Both the position numbers and the translations under genes were made by a program. From LD21 sp963715785 (GTDB lineage: Bacteria; Bacteroidota; Bacteroidia; Bacteroidales; VadinHA17), in the NCBI GenBank assembly GCA_963715785.1, contig OY970276.1, positions 2,790,001-2,854,000 on the forward strand: a DNA stretch of 64,000 nucleotides, read 5' to 3'. The stretch's first letter is position 1, and the number at the start of each line of letters is the position of its first letter. Positions 55,507 through 64,000 of this stretch are shown here, piece by piece. Under the pieces are notes generated by a model. It saw only the letters and a program-made list of their open reading frames with translations. It had not been told where the DNA came from and did not search any database.

Positions 55507-57042
55507 ATGAATTCATCTGATAGACAGGGTCCGGCTTTTATTAAGCGGAAAACCCGGAAATGGCTTGTTCTTGCCGGTTTTGTAATTTGCATTATAGTAC
55601 TTAAAGCGGGTAGTGTTGCGGTATCTTATACTTCAACTGATAGATATTGTGTATCCTGCCATATTCATCCAATGGCTGACGAGAGCTGGAAGTTTTCGCC
55701 ACATTATAATAACAGGACCGGAAATATCGTGCACTGCGCTGAATGTCATCTTCCTCCGGAAGGATCGGGATATCTGTTCGCAAAGGCCAAACATGGGTTT
55801 AAAGATATTTACGGGTATCTCTTCAAAGACAGTGCCAGGCTAAACTGGGATCAAAAGAAGCTCCTTGAAAATGCAAAAGGATACGTTTATGAAAAATCAT
55901 GCCTGGCGTGTCATCAGAATCTCTTCCCGGTAAAATTATCAGTGGAGGGCGGGAATGCGCATCTTCTCTATTTAACTAGTACTGAGCACGTAAACTGCAT
56001 CAATTGTCATCTTAATGTTGGTCATTTTGACAAGAATGAACTGCATGCTCATAATACAAATTTTGGAGTAACGGTAACGGTAAATCAAGCGGATTATACA
56101 GAACCAGCCAGGGTGGAGAAATTTGAAAATTTCACCGAAAAAATACCCGGAACCAATGTTTCATTTGATATGGTTGCAATTCCCTCAGGTAAATTCAATA
56201 TGGGCAGTCCCGACAATGAACCTTTACGGAAGAAAGATGAAGGTCCTTTAAGAAAAGTTGCCCTTTCAAAATACTGGATCGCCAGAACTGAAGTTACCTG
56301 GAATGAATATATGGCCTTCTTCAGGGCCACTGGTTCCCAGGGAAGGACCGAAGGACAGGTGGTGACCAAAAAGAATGTTGATGCAATAAGCGGAGCAACT
56401 CCGCCCTGGGGTGCCCCTGATCAGGGCTGGGGAAAAGGAACCAGGCCTGCTATCACTATGTCATGGCATGCTGCTGAAGTATATTGTCAGTGGCTGTCCA
56501 AAGTGACAGGTAAAAAGTACAGGCTGCCTACTGAGGCTGAATGGGAATATGCCTGCCGTGGAGGAACTCAGACGCCTTATTTTTTCCCGGGAAATCCGAA
56601 GTCTTTTACTTCCGAAGGCCTGCTGAAGAAGATTTTTGGTCCCGATACTGCAGTGATTTCCTCGCGGGTAGTGTATAAGGTAAACAGCAACTCACGGACA
56701 AAGGAGCCACAATCAGTTAAGCCTAATCCTTTCGGATTGAAAAATATGTCGGGTAATGTTGCGGAATTTTGTCTCGATTATTATTCCCCCGATGCCTATA
56801 AGGCTGATTCGGCTGAGGTTGTTAATCCTGGCGGACCTGCCAGCGGCAGGGAGCATGTTATCAGGGGTGGATCATTCAAGAGTGACGCCAAGGATGTTAG
56901 AAGCGCTTCCCGCGATTTTACGAAAACCCAGTCATGGCTTGTCACTGACCCTCAGATGCCAAAGAGCATATGGTGGTATTCCGATTGTATTGATGTTGGA
57001 TTCAGGGTTGTTTGTGAAGCCGACAGTTCGATAAAAAATTAA
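55507..57042 (+). CDS. Membrane-anchored tetraheme cytochrome c (NapC/NirT/NrfH-type) fused to a SUMF1/FGE-like domain
   Basis: The start is ATG at 55507 (MNSSDRQG); an in-frame TTG 15 bp upstream is less likely. Residues 19-41 are a TM anchor. Four CxxCH motifs lie at about 48-52 (CVSCH), 77-81 (CAECH), 132-136 (CLACH) and 164-168 (CINCH), so it can bind four c-type hemes like NapC/NrfH. From about residue 220 a formylglycine-generating-enzyme-like domain follows (FNMGSPDNEPLR, YCQWLSKVTGKKYRLPTEAEWE, MSGNVAEFCLDYY, VIRGGSF). The two Cu-binding cysteines of true FGE are absent (RGGSFKSDAKD), so it cannot be the classic sulfatase activator. It heads a probable four-gene operon. Confidence 0.85.
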   Translation: MNSSDRQGPAFIKRKTRKWLVLAGFVICIIVLKAGSVAVSYTSTDRYCVSCHIHPMADESWKFSPHYNNRTGNIVHCAECHLPPEGSGYLFAKAKHGFKDIYGYLFKDSARLNWDQKKLLENAKGYVYEKSCLACHQNLFPVKLSVEGGNAHLLYLTSTEHVNCINCHLNVGHFDKNELHAHNTNFGVTVTVNQADYTEPARVEKFENFTEKIPGTNVSFDMVAIPSGKFNMGSPDNEPLRKKDEGPLRKVALSKYWIARTEVTWNEYMAFFRATGSQGRTEGQVVTKKNVDAISGATPPWGAPDQGWGKGTRPAITMSWHAAEVYCQWLSKVTGKKYRLPTEAEWEYACRGGTQTPYFFPGNPKSFTSEGLLKKIFGPDTAVISSRVVYKVNSNSRTKEPQSVKPNPFGLKNMSGNVAEFCLDYYSPDAYKADSAEVVNPGGPASGREHVIRGGSFKSDAKDVRSASRDFTKTQSWLVTDPQMPKSIWWYSDCIDVGFRVVCEADSSIKN

Positions 57043-57067
57043 AAGAGAATATTTTAACAAAAAATAT

Positions 57068-58405
57068 ATGCATAATATTGACAGAAGAAAATTCATTGGG
57101 AGAACCGCACTTGCAGGTCTTGGACTTGCGGGTGCAGGAGCGTTGATGACGGCATGCAGCAGGAAGCCAGACTCAAAAGAACTGGGTCTTCCTCCGATAT
57201 TGAGGGGTGCTCCGAAAGGTAAAAAACTAAGAGCCGGGCTGGTAGGCTGCGGAGCCAGGGGAACAGGCGCTGCTATCAATTTTATAAGCTCAGGGCCCGA
57301 TCTGGAGATAATTGCTCTTGCCGATGTATTTCAGGATAAGATTGATGCGTGCCGCGAGCGTTTTGCATCCTTTAAATTGCCGATACCTGCAGAAAACTGT
57401 TTCGTGGGTTTTGACGGGTATAAAAAGCTGATGGCTATTCCGGAAGTTGATGTAGTGATACTTGCCACTCCCTGTCAATTCCGGCCGGAGCATTTTCTGG
57501 AAGCTGTTCAGAATGGTAAACATTCATTTCTTGAGAAACCTTTGGCGGTTGATCCGGTTGGCATTCGTTCAGTGATCACAACAGCAAAAAAAGCTGAAGC
57601 ACTTGGACTGTGCGTTGTAACAGGCACACAGCGTCGTCATCAGGAAGATTATATTGAGACCTATAAGCAGGTAAGGAGCGGAGCAATTGGAACAATCACC
57701 TCTGCCAAAGCCTACTGGAACCAGGATCATGTTTGGTTTCGTGAGCGTGAAAAGGGTTGGAATGATATGGAATATATGATACGGAACTGGAATAATTTCT
57801 GCTGGCTGAGCGGCGACCATATCCTCGATACGCATGTTCATAATATCGATGTCATCAACTGGTTTTTGGGAAAGCATCCTGAGAAGGCTATCGGTTACGG
57901 CGGAAGGGCAAGAAGAGTAACAGGTGACCAGTATGACTTTTTCAGTATAGATTTTGATTACGGAACTGGTGTGAGCTCACATAGCATGTGCCGGCAAATT
58001 GACAGCTGTGCTAATGGAACCGGCGAGATCATTATGGGTACCGAGGGTTATACGAATTGCGCAAACACGATTTATGATCTGAAAGGCAAGATAAAATGGC
58101 AATTTGAATACCCAAAGGATGAAAACGGAAATTCAATGAATTCTGTTAAGATCCCTCCGTATGTCCAGGAACATATGCATCTTGTATATGCAATCAGGAC
58201 AGGCAATTACGTTAATGAGGCAGAAACGACTGCCATTTCTACATTAACAGCAATTATGGGAAGGACAGCTGCCTATACGGGCCGTCTTATTACCTGGGAT
58301 GAAATATTTAAATCTGATATGCACCTGGGACCAGCAAAAATTGAGATGGGACCGGTTGATATGGTATTCGAAACACCAATACCGGGAACACCTGTGGCTC
58401 TCTGA
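57068..58405 (+). CDS. Tat-exported Gfo/Idh/MocA-family oxidoreductase (first)
   Basis: A 445-residue protein with twin-arginine signal (RRKFIGRTALAG) ending LMTACSRK, so it is probably a Tat lipoprotein. The Rossmann fold starts LRAGLVGCGARGTGAAINF; FLEKPLAV carries the family Lys, and DTHVHNIDVINW the His/Asp part. Gfo/Idh/MocA enzymes oxidise or reduce sugars with NAD(P) held tightly. Tat export of a pre-folded, cofactor-loaded protein fits. It lies 25 bp after the cytochrome-FGE gene and 39 bp before the second oxidoreductase, so all are co-transcribed. Confidence 0.88.
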   Translation: MHNIDRRKFIGRTALAGLGLAGAGALMTACSRKPDSKELGLPPILRGAPKGKKLRAGLVGCGARGTGAAINFISSGPDLEIIALADVFQDKIDACRERFASFKLPIPAENCFVGFDGYKKLMAIPEVDVVILATPCQFRPEHFLEAVQNGKHSFLEKPLAVDPVGIRSVITTAKKAEALGLCVVTGTQRRHQEDYIETYKQVRSGAIGTITSAKAYWNQDHVWFREREKGWNDMEYMIRNWNNFCWLSGDHILDTHVHNIDVINWFLGKHPEKAIGYGGRARRVTGDQYDFFSIDFDYGTGVSSHSMCRQIDSCANGTGEIIMGTEGYTNCANTIYDLKGKIKWQFEYPKDENGNSMNSVKIPPYVQEHMHLVYAIRTGNYVNEAETTAISTLTAIMGRTAAYTGRLITWDEIFKSDMHLGPAKIEMGPVDMVFETPIPGTPVAL

Positions 58406-58444
58406 TAAAAGCTTTTTTTTTGGCATAATTTTATAAATTCAGCT

Positions 58445-59758
58445 ATGACAGGCAAAACATCGAGAAGAAATTTCGTTAAACGATCAGCTGCGCTTGTTGC
58501 CGGCACTTTTGTACTTCCTCAAATAATCCCTTCCTCTGCTTTTGGATCAGGGAAAAGAATAGCTCCCAGTGATCGCCTGGTGATCGGATCTATCGGGGTT
58601 GGCTCTCAGGGTTCGAGCAATATGAGGGATTTTCTGAAGCTCGGGGATGCAGTTCAGTTTGTGGCTGTCTGCGATGTTGATTCACTTCATCTGGCAAAGG
58701 CCAAGGAGACTGTGGATCTTGAATATAAAAACAAAGACTGCCGGACCTACGGCGACTACAGGGAATTTCTTGAAAAGGAAAAACTCGATGCCGTCTCAAT
58801 TGCATTGCCCGATCATTGGCATGGAATAATATATTCCGCAGCTGCCAATAAGAAATTAAATGTATATGGAGAGAAGCCCATATGCCGTACAATAAAGGAT
58901 GGCCAGACAATTGTTAAGAGCGTAAAGGACAACAATATTATATGGCAGACAGGAAGCTGGCAGCGGTCGTTAGCTAATTTCCGGCGCGGTGCCGAACTTG
59001 CGATCAACGGAAGGGCAGGGAAAATTAAATATATTGAAGTGGGCCTCCCTGATGGGAACAAAGGTATTGGGACACCTCCGGTTATGAAGGTTCCCGATGA
59101 GCTTAACTGGGATATGTGGCTTGGACCTGCATTGAAAGTACCTTACCGGGGCGTTTCTCATTGGGACTGGCGCTGGATACTCGACTATTCAGGAGGTCAG
59201 CTTACCGACTGGGCCGGTCATCATATTGACATAGCCAACTGGGGTGCTGGACTGGAAAATACAGGTCCTGTTGAAATATCAGGCTCAGGAGTTTACCCGT
59301 TCGATGGAATTTTCAATGTTCCTGTTGAATATGATTTTTTGTGCAAATATGCAAATGGAATTGAAATGCGCGTGGCAAACTCCTCAAGGCTTCCCCTTGG
59401 AATGGGAACTACCTGGCATGGGGATCTTGGATGGATTCATGTCGACAGGGGAGACATCCTTTCAGCTTCAGATCCTAAAATCCTTAATGAGGTCATTGGC
59501 GAGAATGAAATTCATCTGTACAAGAGCGACAATCACTGGCAGAATTTTGTGGATTGTGTCCATTCAGGAAAACAGGCAATTGCACCAGTTCAGGTAGCCT
59601 ACAGAGCGATCTCGGTTGCATTGCTTGGCGAAATCGCTATGACCACACATGAGACAATAAAATGGGATCCGGAAAAAGAAGAAATTATAGGAAATCCGCG
59701 GGCCGCAAGGCTGCTGAGCCGTCCTTACCGTCAGCCATGGACTTTACCAACAGCTTAA
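58445..59758 (+). CDS. Tat-exported Gfo/Idh/MocA-family oxidoreductase (second)
   Basis: A 437-residue protein with twin-arginine signal SRRNFVKRSAALVAGT and a signal-peptidase-I-like site near SAFGSG, so it is soluble in the periplasm. The Rossmann start is LVIGSIGVGSQGSSN; GEKPICR has the family Lys; TDWAGHHIDIANWG resembles the His/Asp part. It is paralogous to the preceding gene but clearly diverged. Paired Gfo/Idh/MocA proteins are frequent in Bacteroidota glycoside-oxidation loci. The ThuA gene starts 12 bp downstream. Confidence 0.88.
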   Translation: MTGKTSRRNFVKRSAALVAGTFVLPQIIPSSAFGSGKRIAPSDRLVIGSIGVGSQGSSNMRDFLKLGDAVQFVAVCDVDSLHLAKAKETVDLEYKNKDCRTYGDYREFLEKEKLDAVSIALPDHWHGIIYSAAANKKLNVYGEKPICRTIKDGQTIVKSVKDNNIIWQTGSWQRSLANFRRGAELAINGRAGKIKYIEVGLPDGNKGIGTPPVMKVPDELNWDMWLGPALKVPYRGVSHWDWRWILDYSGGQLTDWAGHHIDIANWGAGLENTGPVEISGSGVYPFDGIFNVPVEYDFLCKYANGIEMRVANSSRLPLGMGTTWHGDLGWIHVDRGDILSASDPKILNEVIGENEIHLYKSDNHWQNFVDCVHSGKQAIAPVQVAYRAISVALLGEIAMTTHETIKWDPEKEEIIGNPRAARLLSRPYRQPWTLPTA

Positions 59759-59770
59759 TCCCATACCGAT

Positions 59771-60979
59771 ATGAAAAAATATTATTTGCTTTTTATTATT
59801 GCAGTCGCATTATTAACAGTTTTCTTTTCATGTAAAAAAGAGACAGTCTTTAAAACTCTGATAATAACCGGTCAGAATAATCATAACTGGCAAGCCAGTT
59901 CTCCGGTGCTTAAACAGATCCTTGATGAGACAGGTTTGTTTTCTTCTGAAATTATGATCACTCCCGATAAAGGAGGTGATATGAAAACATTCAACCCTGA
60001 TTTTTCGAAATATAAGCTTGTTATCATCGATTATAATGGTGATTCGTGGTCAGCGAAGACCGACACTGCATTTGTTGAATATGTAAAAAACGGAGGGGGA
60101 ATTGTTATATATCATGCTGCCGACAATTCTTTTCCCGGATGGAAAGAATATAATGAAATGTGCGGACTGGGTGGATGGGGTGACCGTAATCAGAAAGACG
60201 GTCCATATGTCTACTATAAAAATAATCAACTTATTACGGATACTTCAGCAGGCATCGGAGGATCTCATGGCAAGAGAAGGGAATTCCTTGTAAGGACCAG
60301 GATCACTGACCATCCTGTGACAAAAGGTCTTCCGGACGCATGGCTTCATGCTTCAGATGAATTATACAGCCAGCTGAGGGGTCCGGCTAAAAACATGCAG
60401 ATCCTGGCAACAGCTTTTGCCGACAGTGCAATGGGAGGAGGTACAATGAGGGATGAACCGATCCTCATGACCATTACTTATGGAAAGGGGAGGATCTTCC
60501 ATACTACTCTTGGTCATGCAGATGAAGGAGGAGGACCGTCGATGCATTGTGCCGGATTTATTACAACTCTGCAGAGGGGTGCCGAATGGGCTGTAACGGG
60601 TGAGGTTACGCAGAAAGTGCCCTGGGATTTTCCAAGTGAAGCAGGAGTTGTACTGCGTCCGGATCTTAAGGAAATTACTCTTGCGGAAGCATTCGATAAT
60701 ATAGGAAATTACGACATAACGAAAAGCACAAAGTACCTTACTTGTATACAAAGCCATATACGTGATCTTTCAGGTGATGAAGCAGGACTGCTTAATATTG
60801 AAAAGATGATGGTAAAAGTGCTGAATAATACAAAAGCCACTCGCGATTCGAAGAAACTTTTACTGAAAGAGCTTAGCTGGATGGGTACGGATTATTCTGT
60901 TCCTGCTATAAAGAATCTTGTATCGGATGCTGAACTGAAGGACGAAGCTGAATTTGCATTGACAAGGCTTCAAAAATAG
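59771..60979 (+). CDS. ThuA-domain lipoprotein with C-terminal helical repeat region
   Basis: A 402-residue protein. The lipobox is VFFSCKKE (Cys about residue 21). The ThuA-like domain (class-I-glutamine-amidotransferase-like fold) runs from LIITGQNNHNWQ to about residue 280, with GGGIVIYHAADNSFPGW and ITYGKGRIFHTTLGH. From about residue 315 short helices (IEKMMVKVLNNTKATRDSKK, LLKELSWMG, VPAIKNLVSD, EAEFALTRL) look like HEAT repeats. ThuA of rhizobia takes part in 3-keto-trehalose or sucrose metabolism. Its place after two oxidoreductases suggests work on an oxidised sugar (inference). Confidence 0.85.
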   Translation: MKKYYLLFIIAVALLTVFFSCKKETVFKTLIITGQNNHNWQASSPVLKQILDETGLFSSEIMITPDKGGDMKTFNPDFSKYKLVIIDYNGDSWSAKTDTAFVEYVKNGGGIVIYHAADNSFPGWKEYNEMCGLGGWGDRNQKDGPYVYYKNNQLITDTSAGIGGSHGKRREFLVRTRITDHPVTKGLPDAWLHASDELYSQLRGPAKNMQILATAFADSAMGGGTMRDEPILMTITYGKGRIFHTTLGHADEGGGPSMHCAGFITTLQRGAEWAVTGEVTQKVPWDFPSEAGVVLRPDLKEITLAEAFDNIGNYDITKSTKYLTCIQSHIRDLSGDEAGLLNIEKMMVKVLNNTKATRDSKKLLLKELSWMGTDYSVPAIKNLVSDAELKDEAEFALTRLQK

Positions 60980-60985
60980 AAATAT

Positions 60986-61037
60986 TAACCGCAAAGCATT
61001 CAAAGCACTGCGGGTAAGAACGCAAAGCACGCAAAGT
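60986..61037. repeat. Copy of the CGCAAAGCACGCAAAG dispersed repeat
   Basis: ACCGCAAAGCATTCAAAGCA ... CGCAAAGCACGCAAAG is the reverse complement of the CTTTGCGTGCTTTGCGGTT words at 11.40 and 11.81 kb. It lies between the ThuA gene and the GT2 gene. Confidence 0.6.
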
Positions 61038-61092
61038 AAAATAATTGCATTTAATTCTTTTTTGCGGTTAAATGATTTTTAAACTTCTGAAT

Positions 61093-62022
61093 ATGCTTTC
61101 ACTGGTGATACCAATATTCAACGAAGAAAAGCTGATTGAGGAACTGGTTAGCAGGACCATTTCATCATTAGAATCTTTTATAAAAGATTATGAAGTGATT
61201 TTTGTTGATGACGGCAGCACTGACCATAGTCTCGATAAAATTCTCATGTTTCAGAAAGAGAACAGCCATATTAAAGTTTTATCATTATCTAAAAATTTCG
61301 GACATCAGGCTGCATATACCGCAGGTCTGGAATATTCAAAAGGCGATATAGTGGCCTTAATGGACGGTGATCTTCAGGATCCGCCGGAGCTTCTTTCCGA
61401 GATGCACAGAATGATCTCGGCAGAAGGATTTGATATTGTGAGTGGGAAGAGGACAGGACGAAAGGGTAAAAACAGCCGTGATCTGTACGCTGTTTTGTTT
61501 CATCTTCTTTTTAAACATATTGGTGAAATAAAATACATGGAAAATTCCGGAAATTTCTCCATGATGACACGGGAAGCAACCAACGCCCTTATTTCAATGA
61601 AAGAGAAGGTAAGATATCTTCCGGGTCTGCGGACCTTCATAGGATTCAGGCAGGGATATATAGAGTTTATGAGGGATGACCGCTTTAAGGGAAGCCCGAA
61701 AATGAGCATCCGGAATCTGTTTATTCTGGCAGCAGATGCAATTTTTTCATTTTCAAGATTCCCGATACGTTTTTGCCTGCTCCTGGGTTTGTTGGGAACT
61801 CTTGTTTTTATGGCTGCCGGAATCTACGTTTTAATTGCCAAAGCGTACGGATTTGCTGTGATCGGTTGGTCATCCACTCTTCTGAGCATCTACTTTCTCG
61901 GTTCTATTCAATTGGTTTTCATGGGAATTCTTGGGGAATATGTTTACCGTAATTATAAAGAATCACAAAACCGCCCCATCTACTTTGTTAAGAAATTCTA
62001 TGATGACGCACCGAAAGAATGA
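61093..62022 (+). CDS. GT2-family polyprenyl-phosphate-sugar synthase-like glycosyltransferase
   Basis: The start is Met at 61093 (MLSLVIPIFNEEKLI), the usual family N-terminus; a Met seven codons upstream is less likely. The 309-residue protein has FVDDGSTD, ALMDGDLQDPPE (DXD region) and RFKGSPKMSIRN near residue 205, then two TM helices at about 225-250 and 260-285, the GtrB/DPM-like layout. It probably charges undecaprenyl phosphate with a sugar. It overlaps the next gene by ATGA, so the two are translationally coupled and likely act as donor and transferase. Confidence 0.85.
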   Translation: MLSLVIPIFNEEKLIEELVSRTISSLESFIKDYEVIFVDDGSTDHSLDKILMFQKENSHIKVLSLSKNFGHQAAYTAGLEYSKGDIVALMDGDLQDPPELLSEMHRMISAEGFDIVSGKRTGRKGKNSRDLYAVLFHLLFKHIGEIKYMENSGNFSMMTREATNALISMKEKVRYLPGLRTFIGFRQGYIEFMRDDRFKGSPKMSIRNLFILAADAIFSFSRFPIRFCLLLGLLGTLVFMAAGIYVLIAKAYGFAVIGWSSTLLSIYFLGSIQLVFMGILGEYVYRNYKESQNRPIYFVKKFYDDAPKE

Positions 62023-64000
62023 TGAATGAGACAAGATTAAAATATATCTTCTGTTTTTTCTCGGTATCCCTTCTTGTAGTGATGCTCCTTCTGAGCAAAA
62101 ATGCGGGCATAAGCTGTGATGAGGTTCTGCATTATGATCAATCTGTATCTGTGTATAACTACTTCGCGTCTCACGGCAAGGATCAGTCGGCCCTCAATAC
62201 TCCGGTTACCAATCTCAGGTATTATGGCCAGTCGTACGATAACATTGTAACTATTCTGATCAAATGGTTTAATATCGAAGATGTTTATACCTTCCGCCAC
62301 CTGATGAGCACAGCTGCCGGATGGCTTCTGATTTTTATAACAGCACTGTTCGCCATTTGGCTAGCAGACGTCAGGGCCGGGATCCTTGTACTTATCCTCT
62401 TTATTGGTTCACCGACTTTCATGGGACATTCACAGAATAACCTGAAAGATGTTCCATTTGCACTTGCATATATATCGGCGACATTTTTCATAATTAAATT
62501 TCTTGTTGCTGGAAGGAAAATTCTTTATCGCGACATAATACTCCTTACAGCCAGTCTTGCATTCGGGATCAGCATAAGGGCTGGCGGATTATTATCGATC
62601 TGTTACCTGTTCTTTTTCTTTTTCATATTCTACATGTTTAAAGCACTGAGGAAAATTAAAATTGATATAGCTGAAGTCCGGACAAAATTTTTATTGATAT
62701 GCTGTATCAGCGCAATTTCGTGGCTTTTAAGCATTTTGTTATGGCCTTATGCACTGCAGAGTCCTGTAAAAAATGTTATGGAATCATATCATGTGATGGC
62801 ACATTTCCCGTCTACATTCAGGCAGATCTTCGAGGGAAAAGTTGAATGGTCGGATTTCATGCCATGGTATTACCTTCCTAAATCGATGTTAATAACCATT
62901 CCATTCACAGTTCTGACAGGTCTGGTGCTTTTCTTAACTTCAGTCAGACCCGGCCGTTTTTCCGAGAGAGCCTTGATCTATAGCATGATAGGATTTACAA
63001 TTTTCTTCCCTGTTGCTTTTGTGATATATGAGAAATCAAATCTCTATTCGTCATGGCGACAGTTTCTGTTTCTATATCCGGGAATAGTTTTACTGGCCTC
63101 AATGGGATACTTGTATTATTATGATCATATAAAAAACAGGTATCTTAAGTGGGCGCCGATCATGATAATAATTGTATTCTCCATTCATCCCTTGAAGTTT
63201 ATGCTGAAAAACCCCACCTTTTATTATATATACTATAATCAGTTTGCAGGAGGATTGAAGGGAGCTTATTCAAATTACGAAACTGACTATTATTATATAA
63301 GTCAGACGCCTGCATCAGAATGGCTGATTCAGTATCTTGATCAAAAAAAGATACCGGGTAAAATAAAGGTTAAGGCGACCTATTCGGTCGAATGGCAGTT
63401 TCGCAATCATCCGGAAATCGAAACATCCTATTTCAGATATGAGGAGAGAAGTCAGACCGACTGGGACTATGCGATTGTGGCAAACAGATACATTACACCT
63501 TTTCAGCTGAGAAATAAAATCTGGCCTCCCGAAAACAGCATCCATAATATCTATGCCGACGGTGTTCCTGTTGGGACGGTAATCGAAAGAAAAACGAAAG
63601 AGGATTACGCTGGCTATATCGCTCTCTCTGAGGGCCGGAATAAGGATGCGATCGATCACTACGAAAAAGCTTTAAAAATTGATGATCGTGATGAGATGAT
63701 TTTTTATAATTTTGCAGCAGCTTTAAATAATGATGGACAGTATCAGAAGGCAGATTCAATGTTAAAACGCGGATTGAAGCTAAATCCTGATTTCGAACCA
63801 ATACTCATGTATCTCGGGAATATAGCCAGGACCAGGCAAGAAAATGAGGAAGCGATAAGATATTACGAAAGAGTTATTGAAGTTAACAGAAAGTATTTTG
63901 AAGCTTACGTCAGCCTGTCAGAATTATTGATGGATAAGGATATCGGAAGGGCAAGAAAATTACTCAGGACATGCCTCAGCATGAATCCGGTGTATAAGCC
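62019..64000 (+). CDS. GT-C-type membrane glycosyltransferase with TPR tail (3' partial)
   Basis: Start at 62019 (ATGA overlap with the GT2 gene; a second Met is the next codon). The frame is open to the window end (660 codons). The N-terminal TM helix and a SCDEVLHYDQSV loop resemble the Asp-Glu motif of GT39/GT83-type enzymes (ArnT, PMT). About ten further TM helices reach residue 400. After a periplasmic stretch, TPR-like pairs follow from about residue 525 (GYIALSEGRNKDAIDHYEKAL, ADSMLKRGLKLNPD, EEAIRYYERVIEVNRKYFEA). The enzyme would move sugars from a polyprenyl donor to a lipid, protein or polysaccharide outside the membrane. Confidence 0.8.
   Translation, partial: MMNETRLKYIFCFFSVSLLVVMLLLSKNAGISCDEVLHYDQSVSVYNYFASHGKDQSALNTPVTNLRYYGQSYDNIVTILIKWFNIEDVYTFRHLMSTAAGWLLIFITALFAIWLADVRAGILVLILFIGSPTFMGHSQNNLKDVPFALAYISATFFIIKFLVAGRKILYRDIILLTASLAFGISIRAGGLLSICYLFFFFFIFYMFKALRKIKIDIAEVRTKFLLICCISAISWLLSILLWPYALQSPVKNVMESYHVMAHFPSTFRQIFEGKVEWSDFMPWYYLPKSMLITIPFTVLTGLVLFLTSVRPGRFSERALIYSMIGFTIFFPVAFVIYEKSNLYSSWRQFLFLYPGIVLLASMGYLYYYDHIKNRYLKWAPIMIIIVFSIHPLKFMLKNPTFYYIYYNQFAGGLKGAYSNYETDYYYISQTPASEWLIQYLDQKKIPGKIKVKATYSVEWQFRNHPEIETSYFRYEERSQTDWDYAIVANRYITPFQLRNKIWPPENSIHNIYADGVPVGTVIERKTKEDYAGYIALSEGRNKDAIDHYEKALKIDDRDEMIFYNFAAALNNDGQYQKADSMLKRGLKLNPDFEPILMYLGNIARTRQENEEAIRYYERVIEVNRKYFEAYVSLSELLMDKDIGRARKLLRTCLSMNPVYK

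Noticed and set aside
55507..57042. A sulfatase-activating formylglycine-generating enzyme
   Set aside because: Both Cu-binding cysteines expected after the RGGS motif are missing and no sulfatase is nearby.

Overview
The window comes from a member of the Bacteroidota, most likely an uncultured, anaerobic or facultative, polysaccharide-degrading member of the Bacteroidales/Marinilabiliales type; the order is inferred. The phylum call rests on several signs: promoters of the TTG-N19/20-TAnnTTTG type before several genes, a tmRNA with tag GENNYALAA, a short primary sigma factor, a Rho factor with an N-terminal insertion, DUF4199, TonB-C-terminal-domain proteins beside BlaI and an M56 peptidase, and large FtsX-type permeases with no ATPase gene next to them. 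Pyruvate:ferredoxin oxidoreductase points to fermentative or anaerobic metabolism.

Layout. 0-7.6 kb: a glycan/ester degradation locus (GH116-like glycosidase, GH172/DUF2961, exported ADP-ribosylglycohydrolase-family protein, CocE-type hydrolase, lipoprotein, exported PNPOx-like protein), with two identical LacI-type palindromes. 7.9-23.3 kb: three double-FtsX permeases, a HAD phosphatase, a REP-type Y1 transposase inside long inverted repeats, a four-gene envelope operon, and low-complexity repeat tracts. 23.7-24.5 kb: tmRNA with a 61-bp duplication of its 3' end. 24.7-31.6 kb: type-B carboxylesterase, a lysine/saccharopine dehydrogenase relative, two glycosyltransferases, DUF4199, SRP RNA, tandem repeats and TsaC. 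31.6-46.9 kb: a housekeeping block on mostly one strand (TrkH/TrkA, ComEC, Def, RuvX, PFOR, Rho, RpoD, Rpe, MiaA). 46.9-55.1 kb: LuxC-type reductase, a BlaI/M56/TonB-domain cluster, a MacB-like permease with a SiaC-like protein, GAPDH and envelope proteins. 55.5-61.0 kb: a probable operon joining a tetraheme cytochrome fused to a SUMF1-like domain, two Tat-exported Gfo/Idh/MocA oxidoreductases and a ThuA lipoprotein. 61.1-64.0 kb: a GT2 coupled to a GT-C/TPR membrane protein that runs off the end.

Two things shape how the window should be read. First, nearly every gene from 26.9 to 46.4 kb, except 27.67-30.35 kb, is split by single-base indels. The victims include indispensable genes (rpoD, def, rpe, rho), so these are almost certainly consensus errors, and I annotate each as one gene. 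Second, three promoters (upstream of the permease at 10257, the TonB-domain lipoprotein at 49171 and blaI at 51082) share one architecture in which a TTAGTT-N4-AACTAA dyad covers the -33 element. This predicts a BlaI regulon that links the TonB/M56 cluster to a distant FtsX permease.

The most novel-looking candidate system is 55.5-61.0 kb. It looks like periplasmic, cofactor-dependent sugar oxidation or conversion physically linked to a membrane-anchored multiheme cytochrome. The function is inferred from gene families and order only.
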